Source: Pelomonas cellulosilytica
Lineage (GTDB): Bacteria; Pseudomonadota; Gammaproteobacteria; Burkholderiales; Burkholderiaceae_C
DNA: 64,000 bases
Direction: 5' to 3'
Assembly: GCF_021353265.1 (NCBI RefSeq)
Contig: NZ_JAJTWU010000005.1
Location: forward strand, 1-64,000
The notes beneath the pieces were generated by a model. The model saw only the letters and a list, made by a program, of their open reading frames with translations, ran no database searches and was not told the origin of the DNA. Below, one piece after another: positions 1 to 6,444 of this stretch. Made by a program: the position numbers and the translations under genes. Position 1 is the first letter of the stretch, and each line of letters opens with the position of its first letter.

Positions 1-60
1 TGGGGTCTGCTACCCGGCGCACCGACGCCTACCGGGACGGGACTCTCACCCGTTGGACAT
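1..60 (-). ncRNA. Possible 5' part of a group II intron, cut by the window edge
   Basis: Read on the minus strand, the edge contains CCAACGGGTGAGAGTCCCG followed by a GC-rich run with CCGGGTAGCAGACCCC. A GGGTGAGAGTCCC core of this kind resembles domain I of bacterial group II introns. No maturase is visible because the sequence ends at position 1, and I could not fix the intron 5' boundary. This rests on motif resemblance alone. Confidence 0.22.
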
Positions 61-97
61 GCGCAGCATGCAGCAGCTCCTCCTCGCCCCGCGGGGT

Positions 98-802
98 TCA
101 GCTGAGCCTTTGCTTCGTGACGCACCATCGCGCGATTCTAGGAAGCCATGACGCGAGGCCCGACGCTAGCGACTGCACGACCTGCGCGTCGTTGCGTCCG
201 CTGCGGGCCCGCACGTGGAAGGCATGGTCTGCGTCGTCCTCCAGCTGCAGCGTGGCCTTCGCGCCCAAGCCGGCGACGACGCCACGCAACAGAGCGAGGT
301 CTGCCAGCTCGTCGCGCGTGCCCTGCAGGAACAATATCGGCACGTCGACGTCGGCCAGATGCGCTGCGCGCTCGACGCCCGGCTTGCCCGCCGGGTGCAG
401 CGGGAAGCCGACGAACACGAGGCCGTGCACGCCGGGCATCGCCTCAGCGGCCTGGGCCTGCGACGTCATGCGGCCGCCAAAGGACTTGCCGCCGGCGAGC
501 AGCGGCACATCGGGCAGGCAGCGGTGCGCCTCGGCCACCGCGGCCCGCACGGCAGCGTGCGCGACCGCCGGGGAGTCAGGGCGCTTCGAGCCACGCTCCA
601 TGTAGGGGAACTGGTAGCGCAGCGTCGCAATCGACTGCGCGGACAATGCCTGCGACAGCGCATCCATGAAGCTGTGCTGCATTCCCGCGCCAGCCCCATG
701 CGCGAACACGTAGACCGCATGCGGCCGCGGCGGCTGCCACCAGAGGGCGGACACCACAGTGGCGGCATCGACGGTCAGTGAGAAGGGCTTCGGCGCGTTC
801 AT
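98..802 (-). CDS. Alpha/beta hydrolase of the KAN-type (dienelactone hydrolase-like) family
   Basis: A predicted cytoplasmic serine hydrolase of 234 residues with no signal peptide. The nucleophile elbow GGKSFGG places the catalytic serine near residue 107, Asp164 sits in QGTRDE and His193 in DADHAFH, so the triad looks complete. The HGAGAG segment near residue 35 is the likely oxyanion loop. The family has homologues beside many betaproteobacterial housekeeping genes and its substrate is unknown. I use the ATG at 802; an in-frame TTG four codons upstream is less likely. It diverges from alaC. Confidence 0.75.
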   Translation of the reverse strand: MNAPKPFSLTVDAATVVSALWWQPPRPHAVYVFAHGAGAGMQHSFMDALSQALSAQSIATLRYQFPYMERGSKRPDSPAVAHAAVRAAVAEAHRCLPDVPLLAGGKSFGGRMTSQAQAAEAMPGVHGLVFVGFPLHPAGKPGVERAAHLADVDVPILFLQGTRDELADLALLRGVVAGLGAKATLQLEDDADHAFHVRARSGRNDAQVVQSLASGLASWLPRIARWCVTKQRLS

Positions 803-931
803 GGCAAGCGGCAACGGTGCTGCAGGGACCGCAGCTTAGGGCCTCGCGCCGCTGCGCTAGAGTCGACTCCGGTGCGGCGCCACGCCGCCCACGTCGCTCG
901 GACGGTTCCGGGCGCTCACGTGACATTGCCA

Positions 932-2152
932 ATGACTTCTCCCTCTTCCGCCTCCGGCGGCAAGCGCCGTTTCGCGCGCATCGACCGGCTCCCGCCCTAC
1001 GTCTTCAACATCACGGCCGAGCTCAAGCTCGCGGCCCGCCGACGGGGCGAAGACATCATCGACATGAGCATGGGCAACCCCGACGGGGCGACGCCGCCGC
1101 ACATCGTCGCCAAACTCAACGAGGTCTCGCAACGGCCTGACACCCACGGCTACTCGGCCAGCAAGGGCATTCCGCGGCTGCGCCGCGCGATTTCGCACTG
1201 GTACCAGCGCCGCTACGGCGTCGACATCAACCCCGACACGGAGGCCATCGTCACCATCGGCTCCAAGGAAGGCCTGGCCCACCTGATGCTGGCCACCCTG
1301 GACCGCGGCGACACCGTGCTGGTGCCCGACCCCAGCTACCCCATCCACATCTACGGCGCGGTCATCGCCGGGGCGGACATCCGCGCCATCCCGGTCAGCA
1401 GCGAGGTGGACTTCTTCGCCGAGCTGGAGCGCACCATCCGCGGCAGCTACCCCAAGCCCAAGATGATGGTGTTCGGCTTCCCATCCAACCCGACGGCGCA
1501 ATGCGTGGACCTCGGCTTCTTCGAGCGCGTCGTGGGGCTGGCGAAGAAGCACGACATCCTCGTCGTACACGACCTGGCCTATGCCGACATCGTGTTCGAC
1601 GGCTACGTGGCGCCGTCCATCATGCAGGTGCCCGGTGCCAAGGACGTGGCGGTCGAGTTCTTCACGCTGAGCAAGAGCTACAACATGGCCGGCTGGCGCG
1701 TGGGATTCATGGTCGGCAACCCCGACCTCGTCGCCGCGCTGGCCCGCATCAAGAGCTATCACGACTACGGCACTTTCACGCCGCTGCAGGTCGCAGCCAT
1801 CGCCGCGCTGGAGGGCGACCAGCAGTGCGTGAAGGACATCGCCGCCAGCTATCAGCGCCGCCGCGACGTGCTCTACAAGGGCCTCATCGAAGCCGGCTGG
1901 ATGGTCGACTGCCCGAAGGCCAGCATGTACATCTGGGCACCCATCCCGGAGCCCTACCGCGAGCTCGGCTCGCTGGAGTTCGCACGCCAGCTGCTGGAGA
2001 AGGCCAAGGTCTGCGTGTCGCCCGGCATCGGTTTCGGCGACCACGGCGACGGCCATGTGCGCTTCGCGCTCATCGAGAACGAGTCGCGCATCCGCCAGGC
2101 GGTGCGCGGCATCAAGGCGATGTTCAAGGCCGACGGCATGGTGCCCCCATGA
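932..2152 (+). CDS. alaC: Alanine transaminase, class I/II PLP aminotransferase
   Basis: Probable glutamate-pyruvate aminotransferase making L-alanine in the cytoplasm. The 406-residue protein has the fold-type I signature [16 protein letters not shown], with PLP lysine Lys248, the substrate-domain motif SNPTAQ and a conserved C-terminal arginine in [14 protein letters not shown] start at the ATG at 932 because the residues encoded between 872 and 932 are low-complexity and lack the family's N-terminal pattern. In related genomes alaC usually precedes homoserine dehydrogenase; here the next gene is replaced by a foreign-looking island that begins only a few bases after the stop codon. LL-diaminopimelate aminotransferase-like activity is an alternative. 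Confidence 0.85.
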   Translation: MTSPSSASGGKRRFARIDRLPPYVFNITAELKLAARRRGEDIIDMSMGNPDGATPPHIVAKLNEVSQRPDTHGYSASKGIPRLRRAISHWYQRRYGVDINPDTEAIVTIGSKEGLAHLMLATLDRGDTVLVPDPSYPIHIYGAVIAGADIRAIPVSSEVDFFAELERTIRGSYPKPKMMVFGFPSNPTAQCVDLGFFERVVGLAKKHDILVVHDLAYADIVFDGYVAPSIMQVPGAKDVAVEFFTLSKSYNMAGWRVGFMVGNPDLVAALARIKSYHDYGTFTPLQVAAIAALEGDQQCVKDIAASYQRRRDVLYKGLIEAGWMVDCPKASMYIWAPIPEPYRELGSLEFARQLLEKAKVCVSPGIGFGDHGDGHVRFALIENESRIRQAVRGIKAMFKADGMVPP

Positions 2153-2171
2153 CAATGCCGCTGGTTCGATG

Positions 2172-2307
2172 AATAGAGTTCACTCAAGCCGACCGCGCTC
2201 ATAGGAGAGCACGGTGTTTGGACACTGGACTCCGGGGGCGAATAGTTCAAGAACTAGTTGTCTTGACGGGTGCAACGCCCCACTCGCAAAACAACAGAGT
2301 CCAAAAG
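2172..2307 (-). repeat. Left-end repeat cluster (AATAGAGTTCA-type)
   Basis: Three related copies: AATAGAGTTCACTCA at 2172, AATAGTTCAAGAA at about 2240 and AACAGAGTCCAAAAG at 2293. They are the reverse complement of the copies at the far end of the islet. The second and third are degenerate, so only the outermost copy is a firm match. Confidence 0.4.
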
Positions 2308-2571
2308 CTTGAGTCAGATCCCAATTCTTCTGAAAGGGTCGCTCTATTCAGCGCCGGCGTTCAGCTAGCCGCATCGAGCACAGTGTCCCTGTCAGCGTGC
2401 TGTCGCTACTGGAGGCAAGGCCCATCCAACCAACCCAGCTACGGTCAGCTTACGAGATCGCCAGGCAAGACCCGGTCTCGGCCATTTGCGGTCGCTCACG
2501 ACAGGCAGCTACGAGACGGCTCACGTCGCTTGACCGTCCCGCGAGCCAGGCTCCATCCCTCCCCTTGCTCT
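2308..2571. other. Stretch without a recognisable gene, left part of the islet
   Basis: Together with the repeat cluster this leaves about 470 bases between alaC and the antitoxin without a supported gene. Open frames here have no family signature and lack a Shine-Dalgarno sequence. I see nothing else in it. Confidence 0.5.
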
Positions 2572-2581
2572 TGTGTACACA
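2572..2581. promoter_or_regulatory. Palindrome TGTGTACACA, likely operator of the toxin-antitoxin operon
   Basis: A perfect 10-bp palindrome lies 43 bp before the antitoxin start. It sits inside a looser inverted repeat TTGTG...CACAA (2571-2591). Phd/YefM antitoxins repress their own operons by binding short palindromes at the promoter. The assignment is by position and symmetry. Confidence 0.4.
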
Positions 2582-2624
2582 TTGATCACAATACCCAGCA
2601 CGCAAGATGCTCATGGAGTTCAAC

Positions 2625-2918
2625 ATGGAAAGCGCAAGGGTCGGCATTCGTGAGTTTCGCGCGGGGCTTGCCGAGTTCATCGCGTCAGACACACCTGTTG
2701 CGGTTACCCGGCATGGCCAAACGGTGGGCTACTTCATCCCGACACACGGCCAGTCCGAAGCCGATGTCGTCGCGCTGAAGAAGGCAGCAGCCGAGCTGGA
2801 TCGCATCTTGGCTGCCAGGGCGATCGACGTCGGCGAGGTTGCATCGGAGTTCAAGGCTGCGCGTAAGGCAGGCTCAAAGCAGCAGAGCAAGACTGTCGTT
2901 CGTTCGAAGCTTGCGTGA
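2625..2918 (+). CDS. Type II antitoxin, Phd/YefM family
   Basis: A 97-residue antitoxin. The N-terminal half has the family pattern VGIREFRAGLAEFI ... PVAVTRHGQTVGYFIPT, which forms the dimeric DNA-binding fold. The C-terminal half (about residues 50-97) is charged and probably wraps the toxin. The start at 2625 is chosen because GGAG lies six bases upstream; an in-frame ATG at 2607 is less well placed. The PIN toxin begins 7 bases after its stop. The antitoxin appears intact although the toxin frame is disrupted. Confidence 0.8.
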   Translation: MESARVGIREFRAGLAEFIASDTPVAVTRHGQTVGYFIPTHGQSEADVVALKKAAAELDRILAARAIDVGEVASEFKAARKAGSKQQSKTVVRSKLA

Positions 2919-2925
2919 TCAGGCG

Positions 2926-3382
2926 ATGAGGCAGCGCGCTATCGTCCTCGATGCAAACATCTTGATCCGCGCTGTTCTGGGGCAGCGTGTGCGCGAGCTG
3001 ATCGTGGGGTCTCTGGCTGACGTGAGCTTTTTTGCTCCGGACACCGCCTTCGACGAAGCGCGCAAGTACCTCCCAGGATTGTTGGAGAAGCGAGGTGTCG
3101 ACGGCGTGGCTGCCCTCGCCACGCTCGATGCACTTGAGTCCGTGGTACGCCCGCTGGACATCAGAGATGTACCGGTCATTTGAGCAGCGCGCCCTCTCAC
3201 GCATAGGGGAACGCGATGCCGACGACTGGCCAGCTCTGGCCTGTGCATTGATGTTGGGTTGCCCCGTTTGGACCGAAGACGCCGACTTCTTCGGCACGGG
3301 TGTGGCCACCTGGACGACCAGCCGGGTCAAGTTGTACTTGTCACCTGACGAGTCTCCCTCGCCCGAAGAGTCTGCAGGGTGA
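2926..3382 (+). pseudogene. PIN-domain toxin (VapC-like), interrupted by a frameshift
   Basis: Would be a Mg-dependent ribonuclease toxin. The first frame (2926-3183) has the PIN start IVLDANILIRAVLG with Asp9, and Glu44 in FDEARKYL, then stops after DIRDVPVI. The remainder continues in the next frame from about 3164 (MYRSFEQRALSRIGERDADDWPALA...) with the third acidic motif WTEDADFFGTG and ends at 3382. One extra base (or two missing) at roughly 3150-3163 explains it. Neither half contains the whole active site. It could be a genuine decayed toxin, a sequencing error, or a programmed shift; I see no slippery run supporting the last. Confidence 0.65.
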
Positions 3383-3882
3383 GATCGATGGGCCGATACG
3401 TAGGCTGGGGCCTAGGGTTGCTGGCCAGGACGGCGCATCGGAACCCATGTCAGGCACCCTGAGGCCGCCGGCGCCGGGCGGAGTCGTTGTGCTTTGGGAG
3501 CGGTGATGCCGCAAGAGGTACTCCCAAGATCGAACGTCGAGACCGACCGACTGCAAGCGGGCGCCGAATTCCGCAGTTTCTAGGTCCGCTCAGCGTCGAC
3601 TTGTGCCGGTCGCGGTGAACGGGAGCAGCCGTTCGCTCCGGCGCATTCGATGTGCCGCGGCCGAGTGGCCGGTGTCTGTGGTTGAGCTGACGGTCGAGGT
3701 GGTCAGCGATCTATGACCGGTGTTTGCGGGCGCCGTCGTTCACGTCCTGCGCCGCGAATGACTCTGACCAGCCTCCTGCTGCCACCCGACCAATTTCAGC
3801 TTTGGGCACTAAGCAGCCGCAGTGGTCGCTTGAGCATTCGGCAACAACTCGCCGCGGCTTGCCACCCGCTTCAAGGTGAAGC
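3383..3882. other. About 500 bases without a supported gene
   Basis: Between the toxin remnant and the DUF6933 gene. Open frames are short, with no recognisable family and no ribosome-binding site. I looked for integron attC-type cores (GTTRRRY/RYYYAAC) and insertion-sequence ends and saw none that convinced me. Confidence 0.5.
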
Positions 3883-3900
3883 GGTCATCGGCCGATGACC
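3883..3900. repeat. Perfect 18-bp palindrome over the end of the DUF6933 gene
   Basis: GGTCATCGGCCGATGACC reads identically on both strands and covers the last codons and stop of the minus-strand gene. It has no following T-run, so it is a weak terminator candidate or a protein-binding site. Confidence 0.4.
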
Positions 3901-4400
3901 GCCTGCAGTGCCCGGTGCGCAGCGAACGCCGCGAGTGTGGCCTGGTCGGGAGCGCCGTAGTCGATGACCTTCAGTGGCGTCTTGGCCAACCAGAGCGATT
4001 GCGCCAGCAGTGTTCGATCCGGGAAATCGAGCAGCCCGACTTGAAGCTGAAATGCCAAGTCGTTGAGCGACCCCAGGACGCTACGGTTCGCCGTCTTTCC
4101 AACGGCCCAATGTTGCATGGCGCCGCGCTCGGCAGTCGTATCGTCCGCTGGAACGCCGATGGCGGTGAGCATCGGCTCCAGGGCCTCGCAGAGTCGCTGA
4201 ACGAGGGCTCGACCATCCCGTGCCGGCACGACTACGGGCAGCAAACTCCGCTCGCTGACAGCGAGCACCACCTGGATTCGGCCTACGCGGATCAGATTGG
4301 CGTACCAGTCGCCCAGGACAGTATCCGCCGGAGCTGGATCTGAATCAGGCGTGGCGTTGAGACGGTCGAGGAGCTTCTGAGTGCAGCGAAGGACAAACAC
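3885..4400 (-). CDS. DUF6933 domain protein of unknown function
   Basis: A 171-residue protein with the family's N-terminal pattern FVLRCTQKLLDRL, then LGDWYANLI near residue 35 and NRSVLGSLNDLAF near residue 120. No signal peptide or membrane segment. I start at the GTG at 4400, which gives the family-like N-terminus MFVLRCTQK and has an AGG about nine bases upstream; a TTG at 4421 would add seven residues. It is a solitary cargo gene in the islet. Proteins of this type are scattered and often sit in accessory DNA. Function unknown. Confidence 0.6.
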   Translation of the reverse strand: MFVLRCTQKLLDRLNATPDSDPAPADTVLGDWYANLIRVGRIQVVLAVSERSLLPVVVPARDGRALVQRLCEALEPMLTAIGVPADDTTAERGAMQHWAVGKTANRSVLGSLNDLAFQLQVGLLDFPDRTLLAQSLWLAKTPLKVIDYGAPDQATLAAFAAHRALQAVIGR

Positions 4401-4668
4401 AATGCGGAGCCTGGGAGGCAAGTGTCAAGTATCGAGCCTGGCCAATGTTCGCTATCGGCAGTAGTGCGGTCGTACGTCGCCCGGGACATCGAATGCCCGG
4501 TGACGAGCGTCGCCGCCACTCAGGACTTCAACATCGAGTGACTCAGTTCAGCCTGGTGCTGCCATAGCCAGCGACCTGCTGTTCCGCTCGATTCGCATGC
4601 CGACAACGCCGACATGAAGGGTGCGAAGATCCCCATGGTGCCTACTACAGGTCAAACGCCTTCGCTGA
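4401..4668. other. Gene-free right part of the islet
   Basis: Together with the repeats that follow this makes about 335 bases without a gene before gph. No protein family, RNA fold or promoter I can support. Confidence 0.45.
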
Positions 4669-4747
4669 TTTTTGAACTCTATTCGCGGTGGGGTGGGACG
4701 AAGCGGACAGATTTTTTGAACTCTATTTCTGACTTTTGAACTCTATT
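4669..4747 (+). repeat. Right-end repeat cluster, three copies of TTTTGAACTCTATT
   Basis: Direct copies at 4669-4683, 4713-4727 and 4734-4747. The first two share TTTTTGAACTCTATT exactly and the third lacks one T. Their spacing (44 and about 21 bases) and the inverted copies at 2172-2307 resemble the multiple transposase-binding sites at the ends of elements such as IS21 or Tn7. I could not name the family. Confidence 0.6.
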
Positions 4748-5407
4748 AACTCGCACCAGCCGTCGCTGCAGGCATGCATGCTCGACCTGGACGGCACGCT
4801 GGTTCACACGCTGGGCGATTTCGTCGCGGCGCTGGGCTGCATGCTCGACGAACTGGGCCTGCCCGCCGTCACGTCCGGCTTCATCGAACGTACCGTGGGC
4901 CGCGGCGGCGAGCACCTGGTGCGCTCGACACTCGCCGAGGCGGGCGGCCCCGCCGAGCTGTTTGGCCACGCGTGGCCGCTTTACCAGCGCATCTATGCTG
5001 GCCTCAACGGCGCCCATGCAACGGTCTACCCCGGGGTTGTCGAGGGGTTGGAAGCGCTGCGCTTTCGCGGCGTCCCGCTCGCCGTGCTGACGAACAAGCC
5101 CGCCGCGCCGGCGGCCGAGCTGCTGCGTCGCAAGGGGTTGGACGGCTTCTTCACGCACGTGTTCGGCGGCGACAGCTTCGAGCGCAAGAAGCCCGACCCG
5201 CTGCCCCTGCTGAAAACCTGCGAGGCGCTAGGCACGCCACCGTCAGCGACGTGGATGGTGGGCGATTCGCGCAACGATGCCGAGGCCGCGCACGCCGCCG
5301 GCTGCCCGCTGGTGCTCGTGACCTACGGCTACAACCATGGCGAGGACATCCGCGCCGTGCCGGCCTGGCGCCATGTCACCCGGCTGGACGACATCACGTT
5401 CTTCTGA
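4736..5407 (+). CDS. gph: Phosphoglycolate phosphatase, HAD superfamily
   Basis: Hydrolyses 2-phosphoglycolate, a by-product of DNA 3'-end repair and of oxygenase reactions. The 223-residue protein is of normal length, with motif I MLDLDGTL (residues 15-22), a cap domain, motif III Lys in SFERKKPDP and motif IV WMVGDSRNDAEAA. The only start that keeps motif I internal is a TTG at 4736, which lies inside the third islet repeat; an in-frame stop precedes it and there is no Shine-Dalgarno sequence. The original 5' end therefore seems to have been replaced by the islet. gph next to trpE is the usual betaproteobacterial order. Confidence 0.85.
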   Translation: MNSINSHQPSLQACMLDLDGTLVHTLGDFVAALGCMLDELGLPAVTSGFIERTVGRGGEHLVRSTLAEAGGPAELFGHAWPLYQRIYAGLNGAHATVYPGVVEGLEALRFRGVPLAVLTNKPAAPAAELLRRKGLDGFFTHVFGGDSFERKKPDPLPLLKTCEALGTPPSATWMVGDSRNDAEAAHAAGCPLVLVTYGYNHGEDIRAVPAWRHVTRLDDITFF

Positions 5408-5409
5408 CA

Positions 5410-5425
5410 AGGCGTTGGAGCGCCT
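5410..5425. terminator. Weak hairpin after gph
   Basis: AGGCG and CGCCT pair across a 6-nt loop just after the gph stop, between convergent genes. No T-run follows, so termination here is a guess. Confidence 0.2.
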
Positions 5426-5571
5426 GCACGGGCCTAGCGCCGGGCCGCTCCCAAGCCGACCCGTTCTGGCGATGTGCTTGCGGCAGGATGCCGGAAAGCA
5501 TCGCCGTCCCCTTGGGAACCGACCAGATTCGCCCGCGTTCAGAGATCCGAGTGTGGGCGAGGGCCTTCGAT

Positions 5572-6171
5572 TCAACGGCGCCGTTCGCGCTTGACGCCCA
5601 GCAGCGCGTCCTTCAGCGAATCGTCGGCCGGCTTGTCGCCCAGCCAGATGCGCAGCAGCGCCGAGAAGAACTCCGGCTCCTTGATCGGCTCGGCCAGCAC
5701 CGACTTGCCATTGACCAGCAGCGTCGAGCCGACGCCGGGCACATAGTCGACGGCGAAGTTGTCGCCGCTGCTGAGCTGCTTGCGGCTGGCGAACACCTCG
5801 CTGAGCTTGAGCACGCCATTGATGCTCTTGGCGAACTCGTCGCGCGACACGTTGGCCTCGATACCCTTCGTGAACAGCGCGCCGAGCTCGTTGCCATCGA
5901 TGTCGCGCAGCATGTGGATCTGGATGCGCTTCGGGCCACGCGCTGCCAGCACCTCCTGGGTCGAGCCAGCGCGGGCCGTCAGGTACAGCCCCGCCGTGTA
6001 GACCTTGACGACGAACTTGTAGCGGATGCCGGCCCCGTTGAGCTGCAGCTTCTGACCGGCCAGCTCAGCCGTTGTCTCGTACTTCACATTGGCCACTTCG
6101 ACCGTATCGGCCAGGGCCACCCCGCCCAGGCCGGTCGCAGCCAGCAGGGCCGCGAGGATGAATGCGCGCAT
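5572..6171 (-). CDS. Chalcone isomerase-like periplasmic protein
   Basis: A 199-residue exported protein. Residues 1-21 form a signal peptide ending in ALA, followed by the Chalcone_3-type fold: GIRYKFVVKVYTAGLYL near residue 50, RIQIHMLRDI near residue 80, and DYVPGVGSTLLVNGK near residue 140. The start at 6171 has GGAG eight bases upstream; longer in-frame extensions lack one. Proteins of this family are common in proteobacteria as putative lipid- or fatty-acid-binding proteins. Flavonoid metabolism is not implied. It is transcribed away from trpE across a shared upstream region. Confidence 0.75.
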   Translation of the reverse strand: MRAFILAALLAATGLGGVALADTVEVANVKYETTAELAGQKLQLNGAGIRYKFVVKVYTAGLYLTARAGSTQEVLAARGPKRIQIHMLRDIDGNELGALFTKGIEANVSRDEFAKSINGVLKLSEVFASRKQLSSGDNFAVDYVPGVGSTLLVNGKSVLAEPIKEPEFFSALLRIWLGDKPADDSLKDALLGVKRERRR

Positions 6172-6250
6172 GACTCGCTCCGTTGTTCTGCCGCGATGGC
6201 GGCGTCTTCGTGCGGCGAAGTATCGTGCCGGTCCGCGCAGACCCCGCTGA

Positions 6251-6256
6251 TACACT
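6251..6256 (+). promoter_or_regulatory. -10 box of the trpL-trpE promoter
   Basis: TACACT inside TGATACACTGAT, nine bases before the leader ATG at 6266. This spacing puts the transcription start at or next to the ATG. No good -35 hexamer is visible. Proposed from position and match only. Confidence 0.4.
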
Positions 6257-6265
6257 GATCCGACC

Positions 6266-6346
6266 ATGTTCATCACGCGCAAGCACATCACAGGGTCGAG
6301 CGACCGGGGAGCCTGGCCCTGGCGTCCCTGGGCCACCGCTGTCTGA
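6266..6346 (+). CDS. trpL: trp leader peptide upstream of trpE
   Basis: A 26-residue open frame with three tryptophan codons in six (WPWRPW) near its end, followed by stem-loops and then trpE. This is the layout of a ribosome-mediated attenuator: scarcity of charged tRNA-Trp would stall translation at the WPWRPW run and prevent terminator formation. There is no Shine-Dalgarno sequence before the ATG, which fits a leaderless transcript starting from the adjacent -10 box. Too short for routine gene calling. Confidence 0.75.
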   Translation: MFITRKHITGSSDRGAWPWRPWATAV

Positions 6347-6430
6347 TGCCGCTTGGCGCGCCCTGACGCGCTTCTCATCGCGTTGCCGGTTCTCCACCGG
6401 GCTGCACGCCAAGCCCTGAAGTCTTTCTTT
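6315..6430 (+). promoter_or_regulatory. Transcription attenuator of trpE
   Basis: GGCCC (6315-6319) pairs with GGGCC (6330-6334) across the Trp codons. Downstream, GCTTGGCG (6351-6358) can pair with CGCCAAGC (6407-6414) as an antiterminator. The alternative GGGCT (6399-6403) with AGCCC (6412-6416), followed by the T-rich TCTTTCTTT, would be the terminator. The last two pairings share bases and exclude each other, as attenuation requires. Pairings were found by eye; energies were not computed. Confidence 0.6.
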
Positions 6431-6444
6431 CAAGGTTTGACGCC

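Larger units (their letters stand above)
2160..4760. mobile_element. Candidate non-autonomous mobile element or genomic islet
   Basis: This stretch is visibly less GC-rich than its flanks and separates alaC from gph. The left edge has AATAGAGTTCA (2172-2182) and the right edge has TGAACTCTATT (4737-4747). The inverted match extends outward imperfectly to GCTGGT at 2160 and ACCAGC at 4755-4760. Additional copies of the same motif occur inside each end. It carries an antitoxin, a broken toxin and a DUF6933 gene. I see no transposase or integrase and no convincing target-site duplication, so its mobility is inferred from end structure only. Confidence 0.35.

Noticed and set aside
872-931. Upstream extension of alaC
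   Set aside because: The added 20 residues do not resemble the family N-terminus; the ATG at 932 fits better.
3164-3382. Second half of the PIN toxin as a separate gene starting at ATG 3164
   Set aside because: No ribosome-binding site, and it holds only the last acidic motif of one PIN domain, continuing exactly where the first frame is lost.
3383-3884. Integron cassette or attC site
   Set aside because: The style of sequence suggested it, but no pair of core sites with the required symmetry was found.
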